From NCBI RefSeq assembly GCF_042677865.1, contig NZ_JBHUDD010000047.1, positions 23,851-87,850 on the forward strand: a stretch of 64,000 nt of DNA. The letters run 5' to 3'. Position numbers and translations under genes: made by a program. This DNA is from Lutimaribacter salitolerans (GTDB lineage Bacteria; Pseudomonadota; Alphaproteobacteria; Rhodobacterales; Rhodobacteraceae). Each line of letters opens with the position of its first letter. Position 1 is the first letter of the stretch. Of this stretch, positions 27,823 through 36,922 are shown piece by piece. A model generated the notes under the pieces. It saw only the letters and a program-made list of their open reading frames with translations, ran no database searches and had not been told where the DNA came from.

Positions 27823-29046
27823 ATGTATGATCTGGCCGCCATCGGCGCATGGGCCGAATTTGCCATACGCTGGCTGCATGTGATCACCGCGATCGCGTGG
27901 ATCGGGTCGTCGTTCTATTTCATCGCGCTGGATCTGGGCCTGCACCGTGACCGCGCGTTGAGTACCGGCGCGGATGGCGAGGAATGGCAGGTGCACGGCG
28001 GCGGGTTCTACCACATCCAGAAATACCTGGTGGCTCCGGCCCACATGCCGGACGGGCTGGTGTGGTTCAAATGGGAAAGCTATGCCACCTGGCTGTCGGG
28101 CTTTGCCCTGCTGGCGGTGGTCTATTACCTTGGGGCCGAGTTCTATCTGGTCGATCCGGCGGTATGGGACGTGGCGCCGGGCTGGGCGATCCTCATTTCC
28201 ATCGCGTCGCTGGGGTTTGGCTGGCTGGTCTATGACCTGCTGTGCAACCGTTTCGTCAACGCCAACCAGACCGGGCTGATGGTGGCGCTGTTCGTGGTGC
28301 TGGTGGGGATGTCGTATTTCTATGCCTCCGTCTTTTCTGGGCGGGCGGCGCTGCTGCATCTGGGGGCGTTCACCGCCACGATCATGTCGGCCAACGTGTT
28401 CATGATCATCATCCCGAACCAGAAGATCGTCGTGGCCGACCTGATGGCGGGGCGCAAGCCGGATGCGAAATACGGCAAGATCGCCAAGCAGCGCAGCACG
28501 CATAACAATTACCTGACGCTGCCGGTGATCTTCCTGATGCTGTCCAATCACTATCCGCTGGCCTTTGCCAGCGAGTGGAACTGGGTGATCGCGTCATTGG
28601 TGTTCCTGTTGGGGGTGACGATCCGGCATTTCTTCAATTCGATGCATGCGCGCAAGGGGATGCCGTGGTGGACATGGGCGGCGACCACGGCGATCTTCAT
28701 CGTGATCATGTGGCTGTCTACCGCCCCGATGTTCCGCACGCCCGCGCCTGAACAGGCGCAGGGCGCTGGCGTCCGTTTCGCGCAGGCCGCGGGCTATGAC
28801 GAGGTGCATGACATCGTGATGGGCCGCTGTTCGATGTGCCACGCGGCCGAGCCGTTCTGGGACGGCGTCCTGTGGCCGCCCAAGGGCGTGCGGCTGGACA
28901 CCGAGTATCAGATTACCCGGCAGGCGCGGGCGATCTATCTGCAATCGGGGCTGACCCATGCCATGCCCCCGGCCAACCTGAGCTATATGGAAGAGGACGA
29001 GCGCGCCAAGATCGTCGCGTGGTATCGCGCGGCGACCGGGGGTTAG
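27823..29046 (+). CDS. puuD: Urate hydroxylase PuuD
   Basis: Membrane-bound urate oxidase of 407 residues (PF06181 family). The N-terminal part has about eight membrane helices with conserved RWLHVITAIAWIGSSFYFIALD and HLGAFTATIMSANVFMIIIPNQK. The C-terminal cytochrome c domain binds haem through CSMCH (Cys336, Cys339, His340). It oxidises urate toward 5-hydroxyisourate and passes electrons to the respiratory chain. The ribosome-binding site is AAAGAGG. No other purine catabolism gene is near. The stop overlaps the convergent mbfA stop. Confidence 0.95.
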   Translation: MYDLAAIGAWAEFAIRWLHVITAIAWIGSSFYFIALDLGLHRDRALSTGADGEEWQVHGGGFYHIQKYLVAPAHMPDGLVWFKWESYATWLSGFALLAVVYYLGAEFYLVDPAVWDVAPGWAILISIASLGFGWLVYDLLCNRFVNANQTGLMVALFVVLVGMSYFYASVFSGRAALLHLGAFTATIMSANVFMIIIPNQKIVVADLMAGRKPDAKYGKIAKQRSTHNNYLTLPVIFLMLSNHYPLAFASEWNWVIASLVFLLGVTIRHFFNSMHARKGMPWWTWAATTAIFIVIMWLSTAPMFRTPAPEQAQGAGVRFAQAAGYDEVHDIVMGRCSMCHAAEPFWDGVLWPPKGVRLDTEYQITRQARAIYLQSGLTHAMPPANLSYMEEDERAKIVAWYRAATGG

Positions 29047-30017
29047 CCGCTGCCGATCAGCGCCCCGGCTGCGAACACCAGCGCGCCCCCCAGAACAACC
29101 TGAAACGCCGCGCGCATGAACGGGGTTTCCATGAATTTGTTCTGGATCCACGCGATCGCCCACAGTTCGATGAACACCACGACAAAGGCGATGATGGTGG
29201 CGGTCCAGAAATCGGTGATCAGGTAGGGCAGGGCGTGGCCCAGACCGCCCACCGTGGTCATCACGCCCGACGATATCCCGCGTTTCCACGGGCTGCCGCG
29301 CCCTGACAATTCGCCGTCGTCGCTGGCGGCCTCGGTAAACCCCATCGAGATGCCGGCACCCACCGACGCGGCGAGACCGACCAGAAAGGTGGTCCACGTG
29401 TCCTGCGTGGCAAAGGCCGTGGCAAAGATGGGCGCCAGCGTGCTGACCGACCCGTCCATCAGACCGGCCAGACCCGGCTGCACCCATGTCAGGATGAACT
29501 GGCGGTGCGACTTGCGCGCCTCGCTGTCGCGGGCGTCGTCGGAGAGGTGCTGTTCCTCAAGCCGGGTTGCGGTGGTCTGGTGCCCGGCCTCGGCGGCGGC
29601 CAGATCACCCAGCATCTTGCGGGTTTCGGCGTCGGATGTGTTCTGCGCCGCGGTCAGGTAAAAGTGCTCGGCGTCCCGCTCCATCGCCTCGGCCTCGTCG
29701 CGGATGCGTTCGATGCCCAGATTCTCGACCAGCCAGACGGGGCGGCGGGCGTAATAGCCAGCGACGTGTTCGCGCCTGATCAGGGGGATGACATCCCCGA
29801 ACCGTTTGCGGTGCAGGTCGATCAGGCGCTGGCGGTGCTGGTCCTCCTCGACCGCCATGCCGTCGAACACCTTGGCGGTGTCAGGGTAATCGGGGCGCAG
29901 CATTTCGGCGTAAGAGCGGTAGATGCGGCCATCATCCTCTTCCGAGGAAATGGCCAGCGCCAGAACCTCCTGCTCGGACAGGTCGCGAAAATTTCGACGT
30001 TGGGTAAGAAAGCGCAT
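29043..30017 (-). CDS. mbfA: Membrane-bound ferritin-like iron exporter MbfA
   Basis: A 324-residue protein of the erythrin-VIT1 family. The N-terminal ferritin-like domain has EED (residues 25-27), AVEEDQHRQRL (EXXH near 56-59) and AEAGHQTTA di-iron ligands. The C-terminal half (from about 165) is a CCC1/VIT1-type transporter with LAGLMDGSVSTLAPIFATAFA. It exports iron to limit iron and peroxide stress. An Irr-type palindrome 15 bp upstream fits known Irr repression of mbfA. The start at ATG 30017 follows GAGG. Confidence 0.94.
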   Translation of the reverse strand: MRFLTQRRNFRDLSEQEVLALAISSEEDDGRIYRSYAEMLRPDYPDTAKVFDGMAVEEDQHRQRLIDLHRKRFGDVIPLIRREHVAGYYARRPVWLVENLGIERIRDEAEAMERDAEHFYLTAAQNTSDAETRKMLGDLAAAEAGHQTTATRLEEQHLSDDARDSEARKSHRQFILTWVQPGLAGLMDGSVSTLAPIFATAFATQDTWTTFLVGLAASVGAGISMGFTEAASDDGELSGRGSPWKRGISSGVMTTVGGLGHALPYLITDFWTATIIAFVVVFIELWAIAWIQNKFMETPFMRAAFQVVLGGALVFAAGALIGSG

Positions 30018-30031
30018 CACAGCCTCATGAA

Positions 30032-30047
30032 TTAGAATAATTCTAAA
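30032..30047 (-). promoter_or_regulatory. Irr (ICE) box of mbfA
   Basis: Minus strand TTTAGAATTATTCTAA is a near-perfect palindrome matching the iron-control element (TTTAGAA..TTCTAA) bound by Irr in alphaproteobacteria. It begins 15 bp upstream of the mbfA start codon and contains TAGAAT, a possible -10 box, so binding would block transcription under low iron. Confidence 0.8.
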
Positions 30048-30095
30048 GTAGATGGCTGACGCGAGGATGCAAGTCCCTTGTGCTTGCTGAAACTG

Positions 30096-30107
30096 AACCG
30101 AACGGTT
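30096..30107. promoter_or_regulatory. Palindromic operator upstream of TetR gene
   Basis: AACCGAACGGTT, with half-sites AACCG and CGGTT, lies 29 bp before the TetR start codon. This is a common form of TetR/AcrR autoregulatory site. Confidence 0.6.
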
Positions 30108-30135
30108 TACACTTGGCGACAGGAGAGGATTATCC

Positions 30136-30756
30136 ATGGATGCACCAGGCGCAGCGGAGATCCGAAAGGGTCGCAAGTTCGATCAGGTCTTGCGGGGCGC
30201 GCGCGAGGTGTTCATGCGGGACGGATTCGAAGGCGCGTCGGTCGATGATATCGCGCGGGCTGCGGGCGTGTCGAAAGCCACTCTTTATGCCTATTTCCCA
30301 GACAAGCGCGTGCTTTTCTTCGAGGTGGTGCGCAACGAATGCGAGCTGCAGGCCGAGCGCGCGGTCGAACTGATCGACGATGACGCGCCGCCGCGTGCGG
30401 TGCTGACCATGGTGGCGCAAAGGATCGTGCCGTTCCTGCTGTCAGATTTCGCGCGGCGCATCTTTCGCATCTGCCTGGCCGAGTCGGACAGGTTTCCCGA
30501 GCTTGGGCGCGCGTTCTATGAAAGCGGGCCGGAACTTGGCCGCGCGCGGCTGACCGAGTACATGCGCGATGCTGTGGCGCGGGGCGAATTGCACATCGTT
30601 GATTTCGATCTGGCCGCCGATCAGTTTGCCGAGCTGTGCAAGGCGCATGTCTGGGTGCGGTCGGCCTTTGGCGTGCAGACCGAATACACCGAGGCCGAGT
30701 TGGCCCGGGTGATCGACGGCGCGGTCGAGACGTTTCTGGCCCGCTACGGGGTCTAG
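30136..30756 (+). CDS. TetR/AcrR-family transcriptional regulator
   Basis: A 206-residue regulator. The DNA-binding domain FMRDGFEGASVDDIARAAGVSKATLYAYFPDKRVLFFEVV (about 27-66) is a textbook TetR helix-turn-helix. The C-terminal domain resembles the AcrR-C group. No divergent efflux gene is present; it probably regulates itself and remote targets. The ribosome-binding site is AGGAGAGG. Its end overlaps the convergent NYN gene stop. Confidence 0.92.
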   Translation: MDAPGAAEIRKGRKFDQVLRGAREVFMRDGFEGASVDDIARAAGVSKATLYAYFPDKRVLFFEVVRNECELQAERAVELIDDDAPPRAVLTMVAQRIVPFLLSDFARRIFRICLAESDRFPELGRAFYESGPELGRARLTEYMRDAVARGELHIVDFDLAADQFAELCKAHVWVRSAFGVQTEYTEAELARVIDGAVETFLARYGV

Positions 30757-31466
30757 TCGATCCGCCGCACCAACAGCTGGTTGCCCGCGCCGATCTTTGT
30801 CTCGAACACCTTCAGTTCCGCCACCAGATCGGACAGCTTGCGCTTGCCATAGGTGCGGCTGTCGAAATCGGGGTGATCGGCCTGAATCTGCTGACCCAGC
30901 CGGCCCAGCGGATACCATTCGTCGTCCTGATCCACCTTCTCCATCGCATCGAACAGCAGTTGGCGCGCCGTGACCATCGCGTCCTGCGACAGGCCTGCCT
31001 TGGGGCTGTCCTTTTTCGGCTCGTCCGATTTGGCAAGGTTCTCGATCGCGACAAAGCGGTTGCAAGCGTTCTTCAGCGCGGGCGGGGCCTTGGATTCGCC
31101 GATGCCGATCACGGTCAGGCCCTGTTCGCGGATGCGGCTGGCCAGTCGGGTGAAATCGCTGTCCGACGATACCAGCACGAAGCCGTCGAAATGACCCGCA
31201 TGCAGGATGTCCATCGCGTCGATCACCAGCCCGATGTCTGATGAATTCTTGCCCTTGGTCGCCGCCGTCTGCTGGTATTGCACCAGCCCCAGTTCCTGCG
31301 CCACGCGGGTCCAGCCCGACAGGTGGTTGTTTCCCCAGTCGCCATAGACACGACGCAGGCCCGGTTCGCCGAAACTTGTCACCTCTTTCAGGATGGCATC
31401 GGCGTATTTGGCGGGCACGTTGTCGGCGTCGATCAGCACGGCCAGAAGGGGGGTGTCTTTGGGCAA
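30753..31466 (-). CDS. NYN-domain ribonuclease-like protein with LOTUS/OST-HTH domain
   Basis: Protein of about 237 residues. The N-terminal NYN (PIN-like, DUF88/LabA) domain has acidic metal ligands in VLIDADNVPA (Asp13, Asp15), DIGLVIDAMD and SSDSDFTRLASRI. The C-terminal region, VTARQLLFDAMEKVDQDDEWYPLGRLGQQI onward, looks like an OST-HTH/LOTUS RNA-binding domain. The start is TTG 31466, with AAAGGA 8 nt upstream; the alternative at 31541 would run into the next gene. It is likely an RNA-processing nuclease. The target is unknown. Confidence 0.82.
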   Translation of the reverse strand: MPKDTPLLAVLIDADNVPAKYADAILKEVTSFGEPGLRRVYGDWGNNHLSGWTRVAQELGLVQYQQTAATKGKNSSDIGLVIDAMDILHAGHFDGFVLVSSDSDFTRLASRIREQGLTVIGIGESKAPPALKNACNRFVAIENLAKSDEPKKDSPKAGLSQDAMVTARQLLFDAMEKVDQDDEWYPLGRLGQQIQADHPDFDSRTYGKRKLSDLVAELKVFETKIGAGNQLLVRRID

Positions 31467-31527
31467 GTCTGCGGTCCTTTCGCTTTGGCGCAGAGTCGCA
31501 CTGTCAGACGCGCGGCGCCACCCCCTT

Positions 31528-32247
31528 TCAGCGCCGTGCATCCAGTTTGCGGATCAGGGCCGCCACGCGCTGGCCGATGGCGGTGCTGCCCTTGATGGAC
31601 GGGTGGATGCCGTCGGGGGCGTGAAAGGACGTATCGCCATGGGGCACCAGATCGGCGTTGGACAGGAAATGCACGCCGTCGATCTGCCGGGCCATGACGT
31701 TCAGCCGTGCCTCGAAGGCGTCGCCCTCGTCGCGGCAACCGTCGATGATGGAGGTCCAGCCGGGGCTGCGCAGGTAGCCGATATAGATCACCTGCGCCCC
31801 GGTTGCCCGGATGCGGCGCATCAGGTCGGGCACGGCCCCCTTGCGCCCATCGGGCGAGACCATCCGGTCCATCCGCCGATGACAGCGCGAACAGCCACAG
31901 CCCAGCCACAGGTCGTTGCCGCCACCGGTCACCAGCACCCAGTCGGGGCTGTCCTTGCCGAACTGTGCCGAAATGCGCATGCCCATAGCGCCGGTCATTG
32001 GCAGGTTGTAGATCACATGTGCGCCCGAAACGGCACGGGTTTCCACCGGCTCTTTCAGGGCACCCGCTACGATCTGCGGGATCGACCGGCCTGCAAGGGT
32101 ATTCCACGCCATCAGGGAATCGCCGATGGCGATGATGCGCGCCTGCGGCCCCACGCTGCGCTCGACACCCTGCGCCGACAGCGGCGCTGCCAGACACAGC
32201 AGCATTGCCAACCCGGCGATCAGTCTGTTCAGGAAATACCGTACCAC
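31528..32247 (-). CDS. SGNH/GDSL-family hydrolase, exported
   Basis: A 239-residue exported esterase-like protein with a Sec signal peptide (cleavage after SAQ near 26). Block I is IGDSLM with Ser44, block III is TGGGNDLWLG with the oxyanion Asn, and block V is DGIHPSIKG with the catalytic Asp-His. A four-cysteine cluster (GCGCSRC plus a later DGCRD) may form disulfides. The substrate is unknown. It is 61 bp upstream of the NYN gene on the same strand and may share its transcript. Confidence 0.88.
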   Translation of the reverse strand: MVRYFLNRLIAGLAMLLCLAAPLSAQGVERSVGPQARIIAIGDSLMAWNTLAGRSIPQIVAGALKEPVETRAVSGAHVIYNLPMTGAMGMRISAQFGKDSPDWVLVTGGGNDLWLGCGCSRCHRRMDRMVSPDGRKGAVPDLMRRIRATGAQVIYIGYLRSPGWTSIIDGCRDEGDAFEARLNVMARQIDGVHFLSNADLVPHGDTSFHAPDGIHPSIKGSTAIGQRVAALIRKLDARR

Positions 32248-32547
32248 AACCCAGCCTTACCCTTCATGCGCCCGGACATCTGGACCTGTCGCGCACCCAG
32301 GCCATGATCCGATCCATACAGGCAGCACCGGGCCGGGTGAAGGCCCCAGCATGCCGTTTGCAGCCGGTTGCGGTGCCTGCGCCAACCTTTTGCTTTCAAA
32401 AACTGCAAAAACACGTTAAGTCGCGCGCATCTGAGACGTGACGCCCTGACCCCGGCGCATGGCAGGATGAGGGGGTCGGCGGCAATGGGGCCGCCATTCA
32501 ATCGGGGACCCGGGATACGCCCGGGAGTGCCCAGACAGGAAACGACG
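32248..32547 (+). promoter_or_regulatory. pnp upstream region with two leader hairpins
   Basis: A 300-bp gap with no gene. Near the pnp start two GC stems lie in series: GGCGGC (32478-32483) with GCCGCC (32490-32495), and CCCGGG (32509-32514) with CCCGGG (32520-32525) across ATACG. The second ends 22 nt before the ATG. In E. coli, RNase III cleavage of a pnp leader stem permits PNPase to repress its own synthesis; a similar role here is inference. The left half holds the promoter of the SGNH gene. Confidence 0.5.
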
Positions 32548-34686
32548 ATGTTCAACACTACGACGAAATCAATGCAGTGGGGCGATGAAACGCTGACACT
32601 GGAAACGGGCAAGGTTGCCCGTCAGGCAGACGGTTCCGTGATTGCCACGCTGGGCGAAACCAGCGTCATGGCCAACGTGACCTTTGCCAAGGAACCCAAG
32701 CCCGGATTGGATTTCTTTCCGCTGACGGTTCACTATCAGGAAAAATACTATGCTGCGGGCAAGGTGCCTGGCGGTTTCTTTAAGCGCGAGGCGCGTCCTT
32801 CGGAAAAGGAAACCCTGACCGCGCGTCTGATCGACCGTCCGATCCGCCCGCTGTTCGTGCCCGGTTTCCGGCATGAAACGCTGGTGATGTGCACGGTGCT
32901 GTCGCACGATCTGGAAAACGATCCCGACATGGTTGCGATGATCGCCACCAGCGCCGCGCTGACGCTGTCGGGCGTGCCCTTCATGGGGCCGATCGGGGCC
33001 TGCCGCGTCGGGTTTGTCGATGGCGAATACGTGCTGAATCCGGCCGTGGACGACATGCATGATCTGCGCCTCAAGCCCGAGCAGCGGCTTGATCTGGTCG
33101 TGGCCGGCACCAAGGACGCGGTGATGATGGTCGAATCGGAGGCTTACGAGCTGACCGAGGCCGAGATGCTGGGCGCGGTTAGCTTTGCCCACCAGCAGAT
33201 CCAGCCGGTGATCGACCTGATCATCGACCTGGCCGAATCCGCCGCGAAAGAGCCGTTCAACTTTCAGCCGCCGGATTATTCGGATCTGTACGAGGCCGTC
33301 AAAGCCGCAGGCGAAACGAAGATGCGCGAGGCCTATGCGATCCTGGACAAGCAGGAGCGCACCACAGCCGTGCAAGCCGCCAAGGAGGCGATCAAGGCCA
33401 GCCTGACCGAAGAGCAGCTTGAGGATTCGAACCTGGGTTCGGCGCTGAAAAAGCTGGAATCGGTGGTGCTGCGCGGTGCCGTGGTCAGGGACGGCAAGCG
33501 GATCGATGGCCGTGCGCTGGACACAGTGCGCCAGATCGTGTGCGAGACCGGCCTGCTGCCGCGCACGCATGGTTCTGCCCTGTTCACCCGTGGGGAAACC
33601 CAAGGTCTGGTCGTGACCACGCTGGGCACCGGCGACGACGAACAGTTCGTTGATGCGCTGCACGGCACGTCCAAGCAGAACTTCATGCTGCATTACAACT
33701 TCCCCCCCTATTCGGTGGGCGAGGCGGGGCGCGTCGGCCCTCCGGGGCGTCGCGAGATCGGCCATGGCAAGCTGGCATGGCGTGCGTTGCAGGCGGTTCT
33801 GCCGGCTCCGACCGATTTCCCGTACACCATCCGCATCGTGTCCGAGATCACGGAATCCAACGGCTCGTCCTCGATGGCGTCGGTCTGCGGTGGCTCGCTG
33901 TCGATGATGGACGCGGGCGTGCCTCTCAAGACCGCGGTGGCCGGTGTGGCCATGGGCCTGATCCTTGAAGATGACGGATCATACGCGATCCTGACCGACA
34001 TCCTGGGTGACGAAGACCACCTTGGCGACATGGACTTCAAGGTTGCGGGCACCGAGGCTGGCATCACCAGCCTGCAGATGGACATCAAGGTTGCGGGCAT
34101 CACGCCCGAGATCATGGAAAAGGCACTGGCGCAGGCCAAGGCCGGCCGGATGCACATCCTGGGCGAGATGAACAAGGCGCTCTCGGGTGCCGGTGACTTC
34201 TCGGCGCATGCGCCGCGGATCGAGACGATGCAGATCCCCACCGACAAGATCCGCGAAGTGATCGGGTCGGGCGGCAAGGTGATCCGCGAGATCGTCGAAG
34301 TCTCGGGTGCCAAGGTCGACATCAACGACGAAGGCATCATCAAGATCGCGTCGCCCAACGGTGAAGCCATCAAGAAGGCATACGACATGATCTGGTCGAT
34401 CGTGGCCGAGCCGGAAGAGGGTGGCATCTACAAGGGCACGGTCGTCAAGATCGTCGATTTCGGTGCCTTCGTGAACTTCTTTGGCAAGCGCGACGGTCTG
34501 GTGCACGTGTCCCAGATCGAGAATCGCCGCCTGAACCATCCGTCGGATGTGCTGAAAGAAGGTCAGGAAGTCTGGGTCAAGCTGCTGGGCTTTGACGATC
34601 GCGGCAAGGTGCGCCTGTCGATGAAGGTCGTTGACCAGGAGACCGGCGAAGAAGCCACCAAAGAGGCCGAAGAAGCCGAAGGCTGA
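32548..34686 (+). CDS. pnp: Polynucleotide phosphorylase
   Basis: A 712-residue phosphorolytic 3'-5' exoribonuclease and degradosome component. It has two RNase PH-like domains (about 10-145 and 325-460, the latter with GRREIGHGKLAWRAL) and an all-alpha linker. A KH domain (IREVIGSGGKVIREI, about 566-580) and an S1 domain (from about residue 625, GTVVKIVDFGAFVNFFGKRDGLVHVSQI) follow. The start is ATG 32548. The usual upstream neighbour rpsO is absent here. Confidence 0.97.
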   Translation: MFNTTTKSMQWGDETLTLETGKVARQADGSVIATLGETSVMANVTFAKEPKPGLDFFPLTVHYQEKYYAAGKVPGGFFKREARPSEKETLTARLIDRPIRPLFVPGFRHETLVMCTVLSHDLENDPDMVAMIATSAALTLSGVPFMGPIGACRVGFVDGEYVLNPAVDDMHDLRLKPEQRLDLVVAGTKDAVMMVESEAYELTEAEMLGAVSFAHQQIQPVIDLIIDLAESAAKEPFNFQPPDYSDLYEAVKAAGETKMREAYAILDKQERTTAVQAAKEAIKASLTEEQLEDSNLGSALKKLESVVLRGAVVRDGKRIDGRALDTVRQIVCETGLLPRTHGSALFTRGETQGLVVTTLGTGDDEQFVDALHGTSKQNFMLHYNFPPYSVGEAGRVGPPGRREIGHGKLAWRALQAVLPAPTDFPYTIRIVSEITESNGSSSMASVCGGSLSMMDAGVPLKTAVAGVAMGLILEDDGSYAILTDILGDEDHLGDMDFKVAGTEAGITSLQMDIKVAGITPEIMEKALAQAKAGRMHILGEMNKALSGAGDFSAHAPRIETMQIPTDKIREVIGSGGKVIREIVEVSGAKVDINDEGIIKIASPNGEAIKKAYDMIWSIVAEPEEGGIYKGTVVKIVDFGAFVNFFGKRDGLVHVSQIENRRLNHPSDVLKEGQEVWVKLLGFDDRGKVRLSMKVVDQETGEEATKEAEEAEG

Positions 34687-34712
34687 AACGTCATTGCATA
34701 TCATTGACTTGA

Positions 34713-34743
34713 ACGGGGCCGACGATGTGTCGGCCCCGTTTTT
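34713..34743 (+). terminator. Intrinsic terminator of pnp
   Basis: CGGGGCCGAC (34714-34723) and GTCGGCCCCG (34729-34738) form a 10-bp stem with loop GATGT, followed by five T. It lies 27 bp after the pnp stop. Confidence 0.93.
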
Positions 34744-34775
34744 CGTTCAGGGTGCTGGTGCGGCGCGAAACCGCG

Positions 34776-36668
34776 TCAGCCGACCAGCGCGTTGTCATCG
34801 CGCTTGACCGCGATCACCGACGACCGGGGCAGGCCCGTGCCATCGGGCCAGGAGCCGCCAGGGTGCTGGATGCCGACGAACATGGTGCGCCGATCCGCAG
34901 ACCAGCACAGGCCGGTGACTTCGCAGCCCTTGGGACCGGTCAGAAAGCGCACGATTTCGCCTGTGACAGGGTCGCCCACCAGCATCTGGTTGTTGCCCAT
35001 GCCGACGAACTCGCCCTCGTTGCTGTCGTTGCCGTCGGTCTGAATCCAGACCAGCCCATGGCTGTCAAAGGCCATCCCGTCGGGCGAGTTGAACAGGTTG
35101 CCCTCGTTCACGTTCTGCGACCCGCCATAGATGTTGTTATAGACCCTGGGGTTGCCCGCCATGACATAGAGATCCCAGTCAAAGGCCGTGTTGGCGTGAT
35201 CGTCCTCTGCCGGACGCCAGCGCACGATCTGACCGTAATTGTTTGTCTCGCGCGGGTTGGGGCCGTTGACCGGGGTGTCATCGCCACCGGCGTTGGGCTT
35301 GACGCCACGGTTCCGGTTGTTGGTCAGGCAGCAATAGGCCTCGACCGCATGGGGGTTGGCTGCGATCCACTCGGGACGGTCCATCGTGGTGGCCCCGACC
35401 TTCGATCCCGCCATGCGGGCAAAGATCAGGATTTCTGCCAGTTCCATGCCCGTTGTTTCGGGGGTCAGGGCCAGCCATTCGCCCGTGCCGTCATCGTCGA
35501 ACCGCGCGGCGAACAGCGTGCCGTCATCCAGCAGGCCATCGGTCGGGCCACCCGGCACGTAGACGCCGTTGGACACGAACTTGTACAGAAACTCGCCGCG
35601 CTCGTCATCGCCCATGTAGACGACGACGCGGCCATCGGGGGCCAGAACGACCTCGGCGTTCTCGTGTTTGAACCGGCCCAGCCCGGTGTGCTTGACCGGG
35701 GTGCTGTCGGGGTCTGTCGGGTCGATTTCCACCACCCAGCCCGCGCGATGTGGCTCGTTGGGGTTTTTCGACGTGTCAAACCGCGCGTCGTGCTTGTGAT
35801 AATCATAGCCCCAGCCGTCGCTGCCGATGCCATAGCGGCCATAGCCATCCACCAGCGCATTCGGCTTTTGATCCTGCACCTCTTCGGTCGATCCGAAGTA
35901 ACCGTTGAAGTTCTCTTCGCAGGTCAGATAGGTGCCCCAGGGCGTCTTGCCCGAGCCGCAGTTGTTCAGCGTGCCCAGTGACGCGGTGCCGGTCGGGTCG
36001 GCCTCGGTCTTCATCAGGTCATGACCGGCGGCTGGGCCTGCGATGGTCATCGGCGTGCGATGCGTGATGCGACGGTTGAACCGGCTGTCGGTGACCACCT
36101 CCCATCCGCTGTCGGATTCGCGGATTTCCATCACCGTCACGCCTTGCAGGTTTTGCAGTTTGCGAACGTCATCGGCATTGGCAACCACACCTTCCTGCGC
36201 GGCGGGCAGGTTGACCTTGCGGTTGGTGTATTCGTGGTTCACCGCGATAAGCTGGTGACCCCGAAACAGGAATGTCTCCATCCCGTCGGTGTTTTCGCCA
36301 AACACCATGTCCGAGCCTTGGACCGGCCCGCCCTCGGTCAGGTCATAGCCTTCGGCCTGCGGCATCAGCGGATCGCCCCACCGCACGAGGGTGTGCCACG
36401 AATAACCTTGCGGCACATGCACGTCGAAATCGGTCTGCGCCGCAATCGGCGTGAAGGCAAAGCGCGAGGCTGCCTGCGCCTGCGCGCTGTTCAGCAGGCC
36501 GGTGCCCATCACAGATGCGCCCGAGCCAAAGGCAAGGATACCGCCCAGAAATCCACGGCGCGAAATCGCGCGTTCGACCACCCGGTCGAAATCGTTTTCC
36601 TCGGGGCGGGGAAAATTGGCTTCGTCCCAGTCGTCGGCGGACAAATCAAGACTGTCGTGGGGGGTCAT
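34776..36668 (-). CDS. phoX: PhoX-type alkaline phosphatase (DUF839)
   Basis: Periplasmic calcium/iron-dependent phosphatase of about 630 residues. The twin-arginine signal is ISRRGFLGG (Arg38-Arg39) with an AQA cleavage region. The PhoX core contains NHEYTNRK, NNCGSGKTPWGTYLTCEEN with the iron-binding cysteine, KHENAEVVLAPDGRVVVYMGDDERGEFLYKFV and DSPDG-like NSPDGMAFDSHG. The start at ATG 36668 has AGGAGA 7 nt upstream; an earlier start at 36689 would bury that site. It is a marine phosphate-scavenging enzyme, and a candidate PhoB site lies upstream. Confidence 0.93.
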   Translation of the reverse strand: MTPHDSLDLSADDWDEANFPRPEENDFDRVVERAISRRGFLGGILAFGSGASVMGTGLLNSAQAQAASRFAFTPIAAQTDFDVHVPQGYSWHTLVRWGDPLMPQAEGYDLTEGGPVQGSDMVFGENTDGMETFLFRGHQLIAVNHEYTNRKVNLPAAQEGVVANADDVRKLQNLQGVTVMEIRESDSGWEVVTDSRFNRRITHRTPMTIAGPAAGHDLMKTEADPTGTASLGTLNNCGSGKTPWGTYLTCEENFNGYFGSTEEVQDQKPNALVDGYGRYGIGSDGWGYDYHKHDARFDTSKNPNEPHRAGWVVEIDPTDPDSTPVKHTGLGRFKHENAEVVLAPDGRVVVYMGDDERGEFLYKFVSNGVYVPGGPTDGLLDDGTLFAARFDDDGTGEWLALTPETTGMELAEILIFARMAGSKVGATTMDRPEWIAANPHAVEAYCCLTNNRNRGVKPNAGGDDTPVNGPNPRETNNYGQIVRWRPAEDDHANTAFDWDLYVMAGNPRVYNNIYGGSQNVNEGNLFNSPDGMAFDSHGLVWIQTDGNDSNEGEFVGMGNNQMLVGDPVTGEIVRFLTGPKGCEVTGLCWSADRRTMFVGIQHPGGSWPDGTGLPRSSVIAVKRDDNALVG

Positions 36669-36727
36669 GCGTGGGTCTCCTGAAACCAAGGGCCTTCGTT
36701 ATGATGCCCAAAAGATAAATCGGGTCG

Positions 36728-36745
36728 GTGACGCTGTCGTGACAG
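36728..36745 (-). promoter_or_regulatory. Candidate PhoB box of phoX
   Basis: The minus strand reads CTGTCAC-GACA-GCGTCAC, two 7-bp half-sites 11 bp apart, as in the Pho box (CTGTCAT-N4-CTGTCAT). It is centred about 68 bp before the phoX start. The first half matches 6 of 7 positions and the second 4 of 7. Confidence 0.55.
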
Positions 36746-36922
36746 GCACCTTTCGTCTGTGCCGTCCGGCAACCCCACCAACCCAATGCCAAAGAGATGG
36801 CCAAACGGGCAGGTAAAACAGCCTTTCGGCACCATCTTTGAAAAACACGAATTGCGGTATCTTGATTCGTCGTCATCACATTCAGTAACGTCGATACAGT
36901 TGCCGATTGGGGGTTGTGATCG

